Program-made: the position numbers and the translations under genes
NCBI RefSeq assembly: GCF_024139115.2
Contig: NC_085140.1
Coordinates: 338,644,966-338,708,965, forward strand
Direction: 5' to 3'
Origin: Armigeres subalbatus
Taxonomy: Eukaryota; Arthropoda; Insecta; Diptera; Culicidae
Length of the DNA: 64,000 nucleotides
Shown: piece after piece, positions 11,497 to 22,583 of the stretch
How the letters are laid out: each line of letters opens with the position of its first letter
Numbering within the stretch: position 1 is the stretch's first letter
The notes under the pieces: model-generated
Told to the model about the DNA's origin: nothing
Seen by the model: only the letters and a program-made list of their open reading frames with translations
Databases searched by the model: none

Positions 11497-11745
11497 ATTT
11501 TCGACCAAATGACATATTCGGCCAAACAATTCTTTTGGCAATATGACTTGTTCGGCCAAACGACACTTTCGGCCGAATGACACGTTCGGCCTAATGATCC
11601 TTTATGAAAAACGACAATTTTCGGTCTAATAATCGTTTCGGTCAAATAGAATTCGGTAAGATGACCTTCAGTCTAACGTGTTTCAGCCAAGTGGAGTTCG
11701 ACCAAGTGCATCACGAATGAGATTCGACCAAACAAATCTTCCCGG
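11497..11745. repeat. Degenerate short tandem repeat (TTCGGCCAAATGAC type)
   Basis: About a dozen degraded copies of a motif like TTCGGCCAAATGAC follow one another with spacings of roughly 15-22 bp, decaying to TTCAGCCAAGTGGA and TTCGACCAAGTGCA at the right. This is a simple minisatellite-like array with no coding sense. Confidence 0.75.
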
Positions 11746-11999
11746 TCAATTGCGTTTTACCATGGGAAAACTGTCAAAACGTACGCCAACGTATCTATTC
11801 TGCTCAGCTCTTAACTCAGAAGCACTCAATACAAATAAATTCATATACATTGTTCAAGAACTTTTTTAATTTTTTATTACATCCAGAAACTGTTTCTGCA
11901 TTGTTTTTTCATTAAATTCTATCAATAATTCCATTTTCCTGCGATCATGACTAACATAAAAATATGCCAATATGTAATCATGGAGCATGTACATTGTAC

Positions 12000-12295
12000 T
12001 TCTTCTTCTTCTTCTTCTTCTTATTGGCATTACATCCCCACACTGGGACAGAGCCGCCTCGCAGCTTAGTGTTCATTAAGCACTTCCACAGTTATTAACT
12101 GCGAGGTTTCTAAGCCAAGTTACCATTATTGCATTCGTATATCATGAGGTTAACACGATTATACTTTTATGCCCAGGGAAGTCGAGACAATTTCCAATCC
12201 GAAAATTGCCTTGACCGGGAATCGAACCCAGTCACCCTCAGCATGGTTTTGCTTTGTAGCCGCGCGTCTTACCGCACGGCTAAGAAGGGCCAACT
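12000..12295 (-). mobile_element. Feilai-like SINE, full length, with 13-bp TSD
   Basis: A tRNA-related SINE on the minus strand. It starts on the right with a Pol III A box (TAGCCGTGCGGTAAG, 12,268-12,282) and a perfect B box (GGTTCGATTCC, 12,218-12,228), and ends on the left in an (AAG)n tail at 12,000-12,020. Perfect 13-bp target-site duplications ATGTACATTGTAC flank it (11,987-11,999 and 12,296-12,308). Identification with the Aedes Feilai family is from memory of its sequence; the SINE nature itself is directly visible. Confidence 0.92.
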
Positions 12296-12308
12296 ATGTA
12301 CATTGTAC

Positions 12309-14577
12309 AGTCAATGATTTGTGTTCGAATGAATGCGTCTGTCCTGGCATTTCGGGCAAAATCTGGGTCAGTGCAGCCGTGTCGGAACATAAAACGCAGA
12401 TTGGGGACATTGGCCACACCGTATAGCACTCAAGAATGTCCAGCATAGGCGGTAACAAAACCTAAAGGCGATTTAACGCTAAAAATTCGTATCGGGTACC
12501 GTTGAAAATTTGCCAGCCGGAATATAAGCACGTTTCTGGCGTTGTGCTTAGATTCGGTTGATCTTTATTGGCCGTTTGTCTCGCGTGGTTTAGGTCCACA
12601 AAGCGTACCTACGGTTTATTAATGCTTGCAGTGGCAAGAGCATGGCTTGTTGTCACTCATTAAACCCAAAAGTGAAATGCAAATTGCTCTACGAGGTGTT
12701 ATTTTTTGCTTATGTAATTTCAGTTTTAGCGATGAGACGTGGTATTGGCGTTTGAATAAAGTCGGCGTGTTTGTCATCATCTTTGTTTCTATCAACCGTG
12801 GAGCGAGTGGTATTTCCGACGAATTTGGGAATTCATACACGCAATAAGGCGTGGGTTAGTCATAAGTTCGATGCAAAACAAAGTGAGAATTTAGGGACAC
12901 AAGCAAAAAAATAATAATAAGAGAAGAAAAGTATCGTTCGAAAAAATGAGCTGAAGTATTTACAATGTTTTTGTTCTAAATACAAACTGTTCGAAATTCG
13001 TAAACCGAAACTTGCGAAACTTGAGATATATGTGGCAGAAATAGCGTTTAGCCCAGTTTGGACTGAATCAGTTTGAAAAAAAAAATGATTATTTCATTCA
13101 AAATAAAGAACAAAGATAACGCGGCATTGGACTTTGTAAGAGCCTTCAGTTTGAGAAATTGATAGAACACGCGAAAGCATAAATTTGTTTGGGAAACTGC
13201 TGAGCACGCGAAAGCACGAAATGGTTGCTATACTTCTTCCCTATGTCTAATAAAGGTGATTCTTACTTAACTTCAGCCGCCACACATGACACCGGTACCC
13301 AACTACTCTGGGGCGCAGACACCTTTCGGAGAATCTACGCAACCCCGTGAGGCCATGTCAGATCAACCGGGCGGTACATTACTCTAGCAGCAGTCAGGGA
13401 GCAAACATTATCTTCTAATAACATGTGCACGATCTCGATCTCCGACCAGGACAAAATCTGGGTCAGATGGGTTAATTAACCACGTTAAAAAAATGTTGCT
13501 TGCTACTCGCGCAACAATCTTACTAACTAGAGGAACCACGCGACATAACGTGTGCAGTATGATCGGTAGGCCCGTGTGATCGCAAATGTAGTGCAATTTA
13601 GCGCCATGCTTACGTCGTCGTTAAATGAGAGAAAACTTTATCTATTTCATTTGCTTTCTGGTGAGGCGGTCAACCGGCAGACTATCAATTTTCATTCAAT
13701 ATATCACGGAGAATGTCTGGCGGGAGAGACGAAGGATGCCCTCTGCCAACTAGGAAATTACAACGATTTGTGCAATAGGAACAGTATTAACGGCTACCGA
13801 AACATCTCATTAGTGCCTCCCGGCAGGTACCGTCATTCAAGCCACCATCCCCCAACCCTACACGAGAAGAAGGCTAATGATCTGTACTTTTTTGCATCAC
13901 TTTATTGGACAGAGGCTCGTCCACTCGTGCTCTGAATAAACTATTAGATATAAGTATACGGGCTCGGAGCAGAAAAGGCAAAGTCTAACATGACGACAAC
14001 GACGGCTCATTAAAATATCCTATGCATTTGGACTTTGGAGATAGCGAGTGTAGAGCGAGTGAAATTCCTTATCTGGAAAGCCAAGATGATAACTGTGATT
14101 TACGATTGCCCTGGCCAGGCTGCTCCAGTCAGTGCTTCTATGTGTTTGCGATGCCACGCAATGAGTGCCCCGGGAGTATGCAATTAAAGAGCGAACAACT
14201 TCATTGGGTTAATTAATTTTCACTTCGGTAATGATTGTCGGCTTAAGATTAATGGCACTGAAATAAATGTAATGCGTGTGTGTTACAGTGTGATTGTGAC
14301 ATTAAGCCTTCAGTGTAATAACAAAAATTGCAGAATAATTGATTATGGCGAATAGCTAACTATTTCGTCTTAAATGTAATCAATGCACTGGTATCCGGTA
14401 GAAATTACAAAACACGCATTCTTCCACAGTTGCTGATACTATTGGAAAATAAAGTAATTGGTGAGTAACCCTTAAAAGACTGGGACGATACTTTGACCAT
14501 ACTTTTGGTCATAACTTTCGACACTGTGGGCCGATTTCGGAAATAATAAAGTTTTACAAAGGGGAATAGCAGCACTT
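12309..14577. other. Non-repetitive stretch without a recognised gene
   Basis: About 2.3 kb of mixed composition. Open frames at 13,576-13,935 (119 codons, plus) and 14,022-14,216 (64 codons, plus) have no motif, signal peptide or family I recognise, and no convincing splice signals were found around them. The stretch is less repetitive than its surroundings and could be old intergenic or intronic DNA, perhaps with regulatory content, but nothing in it proves that. Confidence 0.4.
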
Positions 14578-14581
14578 TTAA

Positions 14582-14826
14582 GGTGATTATAGATTAAAGC
14601 CAATAATCGGCCATTTTGTAAACCATGTGCTTTTCCAATTTTTTTTCAAGAGCACTAGATGAAAGAACCATAACGCGTATGGGGCTGAAATAATGGAAGC
14701 ACGTTTGCTTATTTGAGTTTCGGCACTGTACGAAAACTAGTACGCCAGATTTGGGCATTTGGAAATATATGTAGATAAACGTGTGGTGAATTTGAAATTC
14801 ACCACGGGCTTCATTGTATAATCACC
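14582..14826. mobile_element. TTAA-flanked MITE, 245 bp
   Basis: Inverted ends GGTGATTATA (14,582) and TATAATCACC (to 14,826) are flanked on both sides by TTAA (14,578-14,581 and 14,827-14,830). The arms continue imperfectly for about 20 bp, and a second dyad GGTGAATTTGAAATTCACC lies inside. Size, TIRs and TTAA duplication suit a non-autonomous DNA transposon (TTAA target, as in piggyBac-type MITEs). No coding content. Confidence 0.8.
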
Positions 14827-14921
14827 TTAAATGCAGTTGCGAAATTCTGGTTCAGAGATTCCAGTGCGGAGAACTAATCGGAAATGTTGGGTACACCTCA
14901 CATATTTCCTTAGAATTTTAT

Positions 14922-15216
14922 AATTTGGTCCTCCGGAACCAGATAGTGGCGTACCGGAACCTGTACCATTGTGACCACATGTGTCCAAAACGGTCTAATT
15001 ATACTTTCGTTCGCCATATCTCTTGGTTGCAGTTTAATTTGATGTGTCACATGGCATGGTTCTGAGAAATATTAATTTGGTCCTCCAGAACCGGATAGTG
15101 GCGTACCAGAACCTGTGCCGGAGTGGCCACATGTGTCTACAACTGTCCGATTACACTTTCGTTGGCCATATATCGTCACGGCAGTGTTATTTGATGTGTC
15201 GCATGGTATGGTTCTC
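14922..15216. repeat. 152-bp direct repeat, two diverged copies
   Basis: Two copies begin AATTTGGTCCTCC at 14,922 and 15,074 and share the blocks TAGTGGCGTACC, GAACCTGT, CACATGTGTC and ATTTGATGTGTC, ending with GTATGGTTCT or a variant. The second copy runs directly into the (ATT)n tail of the R4-like LINE. They resemble LINE 3'-UTR or satellite units; no gene is present. Confidence 0.85.
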
Positions 15217-15399
15217 ATTATTATTATTATAGAGTTTCCGCACTTCCTCAGCAAGCGTGCTGGGAATTTTTACCTACCCCGGGCAATCTGAATGCCAAAG
15301 GGGATTAGGCTCTGTGGATCTCATTCGCCGGTTGACTTAAAATCCTATAATAAACGTTTGCACCGGATGTATTAGTTATGGTGGTTCAGGAATCTTTAT

Positions 15400-18300
15400 A
15401 CGATGCTGCAAGTTGCAAGAACCACTGTCTTTTGGATGATGTGGAGGTTATGAGATAGTTCCAGCTCTCCTAAGGATCTCAGAAGAGATTTCGGGACGAT
15501 TCCGGCTGCTGAGATAACAACCGGAATTATACGCACGTCCTCCAGGTGCTACATCTGCTTCAACTCCTCCGCCAAGTCATGGTACTTCGTTATCTCGTTG
15601 GAGAATGTTGTTTGCACGGTTAGATGACTTTACCCATTAATGGGTAAAGTCATCTAACCGTGTGGACATTATGGTCTAGCGCTACAGCAATGTCAATGAG
15701 GGTTGCCCGCTTCATCCTTTTGTCGTAGACTACAATATCGGACCGATTGGCACGAATGAGGACATCCGTTATGATCTCGCAATCCCAGTACAGCTTCACG
15801 AAACTATTTTCCAGAACCGGGACAGGCACATATTTGTAGTAGGCGACAAACTGGTTAACCAAGTTGTGCTTTAAAGCAAGCTGTTGGTGCACAATCTTGG
15901 CTACTTCGTTATGGCGACCGAGATAGGCTGAATCAGCTAAGGCTGAACACCCGGACACGATATGTTCGATCGTCTCTCCTACTGAATTGCACTTCCTGCA
16001 GCGGTCCTCCACGTTTTCGTGCAATATATAGTGCCGATAGTTCTTCGTCGCAGTTACCCGGTCCTGGATGGCTACCATAAATCCTTCTGTATCTGAGAAG
16101 AGTTCACCCCGCACCAGCCACGTATTCGACGCCGCTTTGTCGATATATTCCAGCTCCAGTTGATGGGGGTGCGTCCTATGCAACTCCTTCTGCTTCCACG
16201 ATGCGATCATCTCGTCGACAGATTTGATGTCGCAATTCAGCTGATAGTCCTCCTGCGCCAGATGCAGGGCACTGAATCCGTGGTCAGCTTCACACACAGC
16301 GCGATAGATTTCGTGGCGGTTCTGGCTTTCCACGAAGTATCTTCGCAACTGCTGGATCTGGGAAACACAATAGTGTTTGTATATCGGTGACGCCTCTTCC
16401 TCCTACTGTACGTGGCAGGGTAACTCTCTCAATGGACGATTTTGGATGGCGCATGCGATGCTTAGTGAACACCACTCGTACTGCTCGTTCTAACGCCTCC
16501 AAGTCAGTCTTGGTCCACTTCACCACCCCGAAACTGTATGTCAACAAGGGCACAGAAAACGTGTTTATCGCCTTCACCTTGTTGCCGGCCGACAAGAGGC
16601 TCTTCAAAATACCGTTGACACGATGCAAGAACTTTTCCTGCAGCTCTTTCTTGATCGCCGTATGGCGAATTCCTTTCAGTTGCAGGAAACCTAGGAACTT
16701 GTACGTTTCGCCTTCAACCATGTTTCGAATCTCCTCCTGTTCGTTGACGCGGAAACTGTCGGCATCCACCAGGTAACCCCGGTGTAAATGTATGGTTCGA
16801 CATTTATCGATACCAAACTCCATCCGGATGTCGTTGCTGAATACCGTTACAAGCCGCAGAAATTGGTTCAGCTTCTCCACAGATTCCGCAAACAGCTTCA
16901 AGTCGTCCATAAAGAAGGTGAGGGTAATGTTTGTACTCCTTTCCCCACTCTTCAAATGATAGCCATAGTTGTGTTGGTTGAGTGCTCTGCTAAGAGGGTT
17001 CAAGGCAAGGCAAAACGATAGAGGACTAAAGGTATCGCCTTGGAATATGCCACTCCTGATGCTGTGAGTCCTGGACCTTAACACCGTTTCTTCATCGGTA
17101 ATGTGTAGGGGTGTGCTCCACATCCCCATAGTGTGCTGCATTAGCCTGACGACGTTACCGTCTATCTTATACAACTGCAGTACCTTAAGAAGGCACGAGT
17201 GAGGTACTGAGTCGTATGGCTTTTTATAGTCGATATACGCCATGCTCAGGTTTCTTTGCGTGTAGGTGGCTTGCTCCACAACGACTGTATCAATGATGAC
17301 CTGATCCTTGCAGCCTCGTGTGTTGCGTCGACAACCTTTTTGTTCCTCGGTCATCAGGTTGTTGACGTCGTAATGGTTCTGCAGGGTCCTCGCTATTACC
17401 GATGACAGCACAGCAGTACAGACTCGGAAGACACGTTCTTGGTCTGTACTTGGCTGGGTTCAAAGTGTTCCGATCCTTCGGCAGAAGATAAGTGACACCC
17501 CTAGTGTTGAATACCGGTAGCCGCCCGGGATTATCTAGTACAGAGTTGAAGAATTCCGCCATCCGCCCGTGGACCGTTGTGAGTTTTTTTTTCTACCAGA
17601 AATTATGCACCATATCGGGTCCTGGTGCAGACCAATTCCTGGTATACCGGGTAGCCGAATGTCTTGGGCGGTCACGTTGATAGCGGTCATGTCTCCAATT
17701 CCGCCACAATATCGCTCTTCTTCATCGCCGTTGTGTATGACGGGGTTCTCCCATAGATTGGACCAAAACTGCGTGACTTCTCCAATATCCGGAAGGCCCG
17801 GACCAAAATCTGCTTGATTTGGTTCGGCTTTGGTTGATATTGAGCATTCGATTCTGCTCCTTCCTCTTCGAACATTCTCCATAACGTCGCAGTCGTTAAG
17901 CAAGAGCACTCAACTGCTGTACATGTATGTCTAGGATCTCATTTATGTTCGTCTCGGTGAGATCACGGTGCTCTGTGGGTTTTACAATTTCAGCAACATT
18001 CCTAACTAGCCTCGTTGATCGATTACCCTGCTTGTAGTGTGTTAATCGATCAACGTTTGACCGCAATGTGGCGATGCGGGTATCCAGACGTCGCATCCAC
18101 ACGGGTTTTTGTACTTTGGGGCGTGCGCGTCCATCACTCTCATCTTGTGAACGCGTTCGCAATCCCAACGTACTTGCAACAGCCACTGCAGCCGAATACA
18201 CGATAAGTTGCAGCTCCTCAAGGTTCTCCACGGTTTCCGGACATATCCGTCTCCATCCTGGTGCAAACGTAGTAGCAACGGATCACGTACTGATTCATCT

Positions 18301-18475
18301 CCCTTGTCCACATGATCCGCTGCCGTCGGCGGCCTGCTAACGTGAGTGATTGACGTCGATCAACCACAGCAACATCAGCAGGTGCAGCATTGCCTTGGTG
18401 ATTTCTTCTGCTGCCGTTTCTGTTTTGCCTTGTCGGCACGGGCTGAGCCCGATGACTAGAGGGTCGCTGTTGCAC
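15400..18475 (-). pseudogene. R4-like LINE ORF: Myb, RT and restriction-like endonuclease
   Basis: Domains in order: a Myb-like segment WTREMNQYVIRCYYVCTRME near 18,300; a weakly conserved linker in shifting frames (18,230-17,560); the RT in the frame from 17,411, with AYIDYKKPYDSV (residues 58-69), GIFQGDTFSPLSF and FFMDDLKLF (166-174); then in the frame from 16,348 a CCHC knuckle CRKCNSVGETIEHIVSGC (117-134) and the nuclease core NRSDIVVYDK (201-210) with LIDIAV. The family usually has RPD where this copy reads RSD. C-terminal sequence (AAGIVPKSLLRSLGELELSH) resumes after the palindrome at 15,615. Breaks lie near 18,235, 17,900, 17,690, 17,560, 17,340 and 16,330. Confidence 0.85.
15615..15662. 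repeat. Perfect 48-bp palindrome inside the R4-like ORF
   Basis: The left half starts CACGGTTAGATGACTTTACC and the right half is its exact reverse complement, with the centre at ATT/AAT and no loop. In the LINE ORF it separates the conserved LDHNV block from the following TTFSNEITKY segment, so about 41 bp have been inserted or duplicated there and the frame is shifted. It may be a collapsed pair of transposon ends. Confidence 0.9.
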
Positions 18476-18795
18476 CTCTCCTTCCTCTAGCCACTGGCCA
18501 CTCGCTCTATCACCCGTCCCAGGACCAGCTCCAGTAAGGGCTCCCTCCCCGGGGAATCGTATGGGTGGTATTCTTCTTGAGCGTAACTCCGATCTCTGGG
18601 TATGCTTTCATTCCCGGAAGCTACGGGTTCTGTAAAGTTATTTAATTCTTCACAGTGCTAAATAGCTAGGTTCAAGCGTCAGTGCTCGCCCGAGAGTAGT
18701 TTTTCATTGGCACTTAGGAATTGGGCCTTCAGCTCCACCTGCTCGAAATGGTGGTTTTTCATGGACGCTCAGGGTATTTCACATGAACTCCCACC

Positions 18796-20160
18796 TTATT
18801 ATTACTATTATTATTATTATTTTATTTGTGACACTTAACAGTTTGATATGTCGTTTGTTTGATTTGTCGCAGCTGTGTTCTACTTTGGTACCATTCTTGT
18901 TCCTAAGCTTCCCAAATCTGGCTTTTTATGAATCGTACTGCATCTTGGGTTGGTATTGGGATGTCCTGTTGCGTAAGGTTACCTCCAATTCTGGCTAGCT
19001 CAGATGGTAACTGAGTTTGACCACTCCCGCGCTGATTTTGTTGTTGTACTTGGAGCCATCAGTAAATATTTGGTCGTGAGTACTGTATCGGCTCGTGATA
19101 AGCTCTTTGTACTTTGGCAGCACTATGCTTTTGTTCGTGCCAGCTTTGATACTGCTCCTGAGAGAACTGTCGATTTTGGGGGATGCAGTGCACCATGGTC
19201 TATCCGTGGATCTGAGTGTTCTACACACGTTTGGAAGAGCACATGCAGTTGTTTCCAGAAGGAGTGATTTCGCTCTTTTTATTATGGGATACAAAGCTAC
19301 GTTTTCTCCTTTTCCAGTAATCGAACGGCTATTTGACATAGGCGTTGGATTACGGCAAGTCTGAAGGGAGGACTTCCAGCTTCGGCTATAACGGATGGTA
19401 GAGGGCTGTATGGAAATGCACCAGAGGCTTGTCGATGTACCCCGCTGTATATAGGCCCCAAAACTCTCTCCATTGCTTCAGCTCGGCGTTGTTGCTTGTT
19501 AACCCTTGGCCGAAGAAGATCCTTGATATAATTAAGGAGAAACCTATTTTCATCAAAGTGGTTCTACTCCTCCTTTTCAAGCGATGTCCGAGAATTCGCA
19601 TGATGTGAGTTTTTTTTTCTGACAGCTTTGTTTGATGAGCGCGAAGTGCTTTAAAAAGTTAAGCTTAGAGCCAAGAAGGATTCCAAGCACTTTCATAACC
19701 ATAATGTGTTGGATGAATAGTGTGTTGAATAACTCCTTGCCACAATACCTTTTTATAATTATGAAAGAAATCTTAATTTATTGTTAATTGTCGACTGGAA
19801 TTAAAGTTGCTTATGGATGTGGCTTTCTCAGTCTGAGGATAATCAAAACGGCTAGATTTTGAAATTGCCCGACGTTTCGGCCGAATGTATTTGGCCTTTT
19901 TCAAGGTTGACATATAATTTCCCTTGAAAAAGGCCAAATACATTCGGCCGGCAGTTTTGGCCACTTCATTATATGGGGCTGTTCTATTGTGCCCAGGTGG
20001 GATAACTTCTAGAATAGGTTGAATAGCAACAATGAACAACGTCACAGAGAGGATGGAACCTTGAGGCACTACATTCTCAGTGAAGAAAGAGAACCATTGG
20101 CAGCTACTTGAAAGTACCTTTCAGAGAGAAAGCTGGAGCTGATTGTAGACGCATGGGTTT
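18796..20160 (-). pseudogene. LINE fragment: RT end and RNase H domain
   Basis: Decayed minus-strand LINE ending in an (AAT)n tail at 18,796-18,825. Recognisable parts: the RT block VPQGSILSVTLFIVAIQP (near 20,060), thumb-like sequence with LPSVIAEAGSPPFRLAVIQR (near 19,380), and an RNase H start QIFTDGSKYNN near 19,040, the TDGSK motif. An RNase H after the RT points to an I-, R1- or Loner-like lineage. The catalytic DD block is missing where unrelated sequence with an inverted repeat (19,878-19,950) intervenes. Stops and frame changes are frequent. Confidence 0.72.
19878..19950. repeat. 29-bp perfect inverted repeat around a 15-nt loop
   Basis: Arms at 19,878-19,906 and 19,922-19,950 are exact reverse complements (starting CGGCCGAATGTATTTGGCC). 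On the minus strand, the left arm is followed by the motif GGCCGAAACGTCGG, which recurs near the ends of several retroelement families and in some cases belongs to hammerhead ribozymes. Here the upstream half reads TTGAAAA rather than CTGANGA, so a working ribozyme is unlikely. Confidence 0.85.
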
Positions 20161-20920
20161 TGGAGCGTGGGTTCGATAAGAAGAAAACTTTTCGTGATCG
20201 AAAAATTCTCCACCGGTCCACTGGGTGTTATGTGTCCTGTCCGTTGTCAAGGTGTTAAGTTTACAGTCTGTACGACCTCTGGTCTTCTTTTATTTGATTC
20301 GCTCTGTGCGGTTCATTGCACTGTGGTTATTCGCTAAGTTACTGCGCTATACACTTTTCCTTGCTATTTCATTTCGCATTTGAAAAGTTTTTTTTTCAAC
20401 TCATCTGAGTTGCGACTTATCCTTTTTCTTCTGTCAGGCAAGCAATTCGGACTTAAGTACTCTCGAAATGGTCCCTTTTCAACAAGATTGCTTTATTAGG
20501 TTCCTCTTAGCGTTGCAACGATGAATAATTTTCGAAAACATTCTTATCGAATTCCTTTCACATGTCAACAACCTTAGCGGATAATTGAAGCTTCTTTCAA
20601 TGCCATCGCTAATTACTGAGCCTAAAAGCTCCAACCAGCTGCCAACCGGTTCAATTTCGTAATCATTGCCAGTTGCCAATAAAATCCCTTCAGGGGAAAG
20701 TGGTCTTAAATGTACTAACGGAAAAGTATGCCCTATTGAAGATTTTTGTAAAGCTTTATTATTTTTTTTTAAGCAATTATTAAATTTAGCACTAGTAGCC
20801 TTTCACTGCCGTAATATGTCAAAGTGGCTTTACGTTCCGCCAATTACAACCAAAAAAAAAAATCCTTTTTCTGTAGGAGAGTTCGATGATTACTACTTGT
20901 TGAAACCATTATTTGAAATG
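20161..20920. other. No recognised gene
   Basis: AT-rich sequence between a LINE fragment and a diverged SINE. A 103-codon plus frame (20,666-20,977) runs into the SINE and has no recognisable motif, so I do not call it a gene. Confidence 0.45.
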
Positions 20921-21203
20921 TCTTACCGTGCGGTAAAAAACGTGGCTGCAAAGCAAGACCATGCTGAAGGTGGCTAAAATCGATTTTCTTTTTGGTTTAT
21001 GAAATTTTGGAATAGGAAATTTCCCCAACTTCCCTGGGCATAAAAATATCATCGTGTTAGCTACATGATATACGAATGCAAAAAATGGTAAGTTGGCTTA
21101 GAAACTTCGTAATATTTTAATAACTGTATAAGTGCTGAAAGAACACTGCGAGGCGGCAATGTCCCAGTGGGGGATGTAATGACAATTAGAAGAAAGAAGA
21201 AAA
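20921..21203 (+). mobile_element. Old, diverged Feilai-like SINE
   Basis: Plus-strand counterpart of the SINE at 12,000. Shared blocks in order: TACCGTGCGGTAA (A box region), GCAAGACCATGCTGA, CCCTGGGCATAAAA, TAATAACTGT, CTGCGAGGCGGC, GGGGATGTAATG and an AGAAAGAAG tail. The B box is destroyed (TAAAATCGATTT), and divergence is far higher than in the 12,000 copy, so this insertion is older and cannot be transcribed by Pol III. Confidence 0.85.
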
Positions 21204-22080
21204 ATGCAAGTGTGATATGCATCCGTTTGAAGCAAATTTATTTTCAATCGGGAATAAAGCACTATAATTATTGATAATGTGATATCATTCTATCGTTTTC
21301 AACTTCTCCTGTATAGGACGATATTAGAAATACATTAATCGCACGTATAAATCTATCACCCCCTATAAGAGTGCCAGGACCCTGAGGAATGGTATACTGC
21401 CGTTATGAAGTAGAGTGATCCACTTTTAGCGCGCAATTCTTGTTTACGATGGCCCTGAGGATACGGTTTTGTTGCTCTGGATGCTGTCATGCCGGTATGC
21501 ACTGGCCTCACAGCTTTTCACCCAGCCGACGAACACCATTGATCATTGGGAGGTAATTTAATCGCTATTAATTACCGTTATCGGTGCTTACTTATACTTT
21601 TTCGGTTCGATTTTGACTGAATTTTTGGTAATAAATGTGGTTCACGTTTTAAATTGTAACACTTTCAGAAGATGGATGACATGCAATCACCTACTAAAAA
21701 TCAACTTTCGATTATGGATGATGTAGTCAACTTTCATGTGATGAGCAAGGTTAACTACCTTGCTTCATTATTGAACGGTAATAGCCTTTCGTTACAATTT
21801 CAGTTCCAACCAAATACAACATTTATTTCGAAAGTATCCAGAACAGGTGATTTCAATTGGGAACACTGGTTTACCTTTCTCAAACATCACTGCACTTTTA
21901 GGTAACTCGAAGGGCATTTAATATTGATATTTTTACGACGAATGATAAAGCCAGTTTATGCAAACATATTTACATATTTGCATACATAATTATGCAACTA
22001 TTGGGCATAGGAAAGCTTTCAATTAATAACCGTGGAAATGCTTATAGAACACCAAGTTGAAAAGCAGACTAAGTTGGAAA
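21204..22080. other. No recognised gene
   Basis: Mixed AT-rich DNA. A 77-codon plus frame at 21,672-21,905 has no recognisable motif. No inverted repeat or RNA was seen. Confidence 0.4.
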
Positions 22081-22084
22081 GTAG

Positions 22085-22365
22085 AGCCATTGAAGGAGAT
22101 GACAAAGCCGTGAAAGACGGCAATGCTTTCTTTGGATGAACGGACCTGGCCGATATAAGGGGAAGTGAGGAGATAATGCTTTCTTTAAATTGATAAATTT
22201 AATGCAAAGGGGCAAGATAATGCGTTCTTTGAAAGATGTCATCTGCCCGGTATAATGCAAATCGAGAAGATAAAATCTTTAAATGATCGCATTTGCCCGG
22301 TACAAAGCAATAATGGGTTATTTAAAAAAACGACTGTCCGTTATAATGCAATGAGAGGAGATAAT
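22085..22365 (+). repeat. Degenerate repeat of about 52 bp, same family as 43.9-44.5 kb
   Basis: Four to five degraded units combine the blocks AATGCTTTCTTT, an ATGA-GCAT step, CTGCCCGGTATAATGCAA and GAGAAGATAA. The same blocks, in the same order and spacing, occur at 43,890-44,560, over 21 kb away, which makes this a dispersed minisatellite family rather than a local expansion. Confidence 0.75.
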
Positions 22366-22547
22366 CAATTATATGCTTCAAAACTGCCGCTATTCTACAC
22401 ATTCATATGGGAAAATGCCAGTTTGCTTCAGAGAACACATATGGGGGAGGAAAGGGTCTGTCATTTTCTTACTCTTCATATAAACAAAACAAAAAAAAAA
22501 CAAAAAACAAAAACAATGTGGAGAACTTATAATCAAACGTCACTTTA

Positions 22548-22583
22548 CTTGCGGAATAATGCATCGGTGCATTATTTCGCAAG
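22548..22583. repeat. Short hairpin, 36 nt
   Basis: CTTGCGGAATAATGCA is followed after four bases by its reverse complement TGCATTATTTCGCAAG with one mismatch. No neighbouring gene gives it a role; it may be a remnant of a small inverted-repeat element. Confidence 0.7.

Larger units (their letters stand above)
15217..18790 (-). mobile_element. R4/Dong-like LINE with restriction-like endonuclease
   Basis: A nearly complete, single-ORF LINE on the minus strand. Its 3' end carries a short (AAT)n tail at 15,217-15,231 and its 5' UTR reaches about 18,790. The ORF encodes a Myb-like DNA-binding segment, an RT with an FMDD catalytic box, a CCHC knuckle and a C-terminal restriction-like endonuclease, which is the R4-clade plan and differs from the AP-endonuclease LINEs elsewhere in the window. 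Many frameshifts and a 48-bp palindrome inside the C-terminus show that it is dead. No TSD could be fixed. Confidence 0.85.

Noticed and set aside
13576..13935. 119-codon frame as a host exon
   Set aside because: No motif, no signal peptide and no convincing splice sites; kept only as part of an unassigned stretch.
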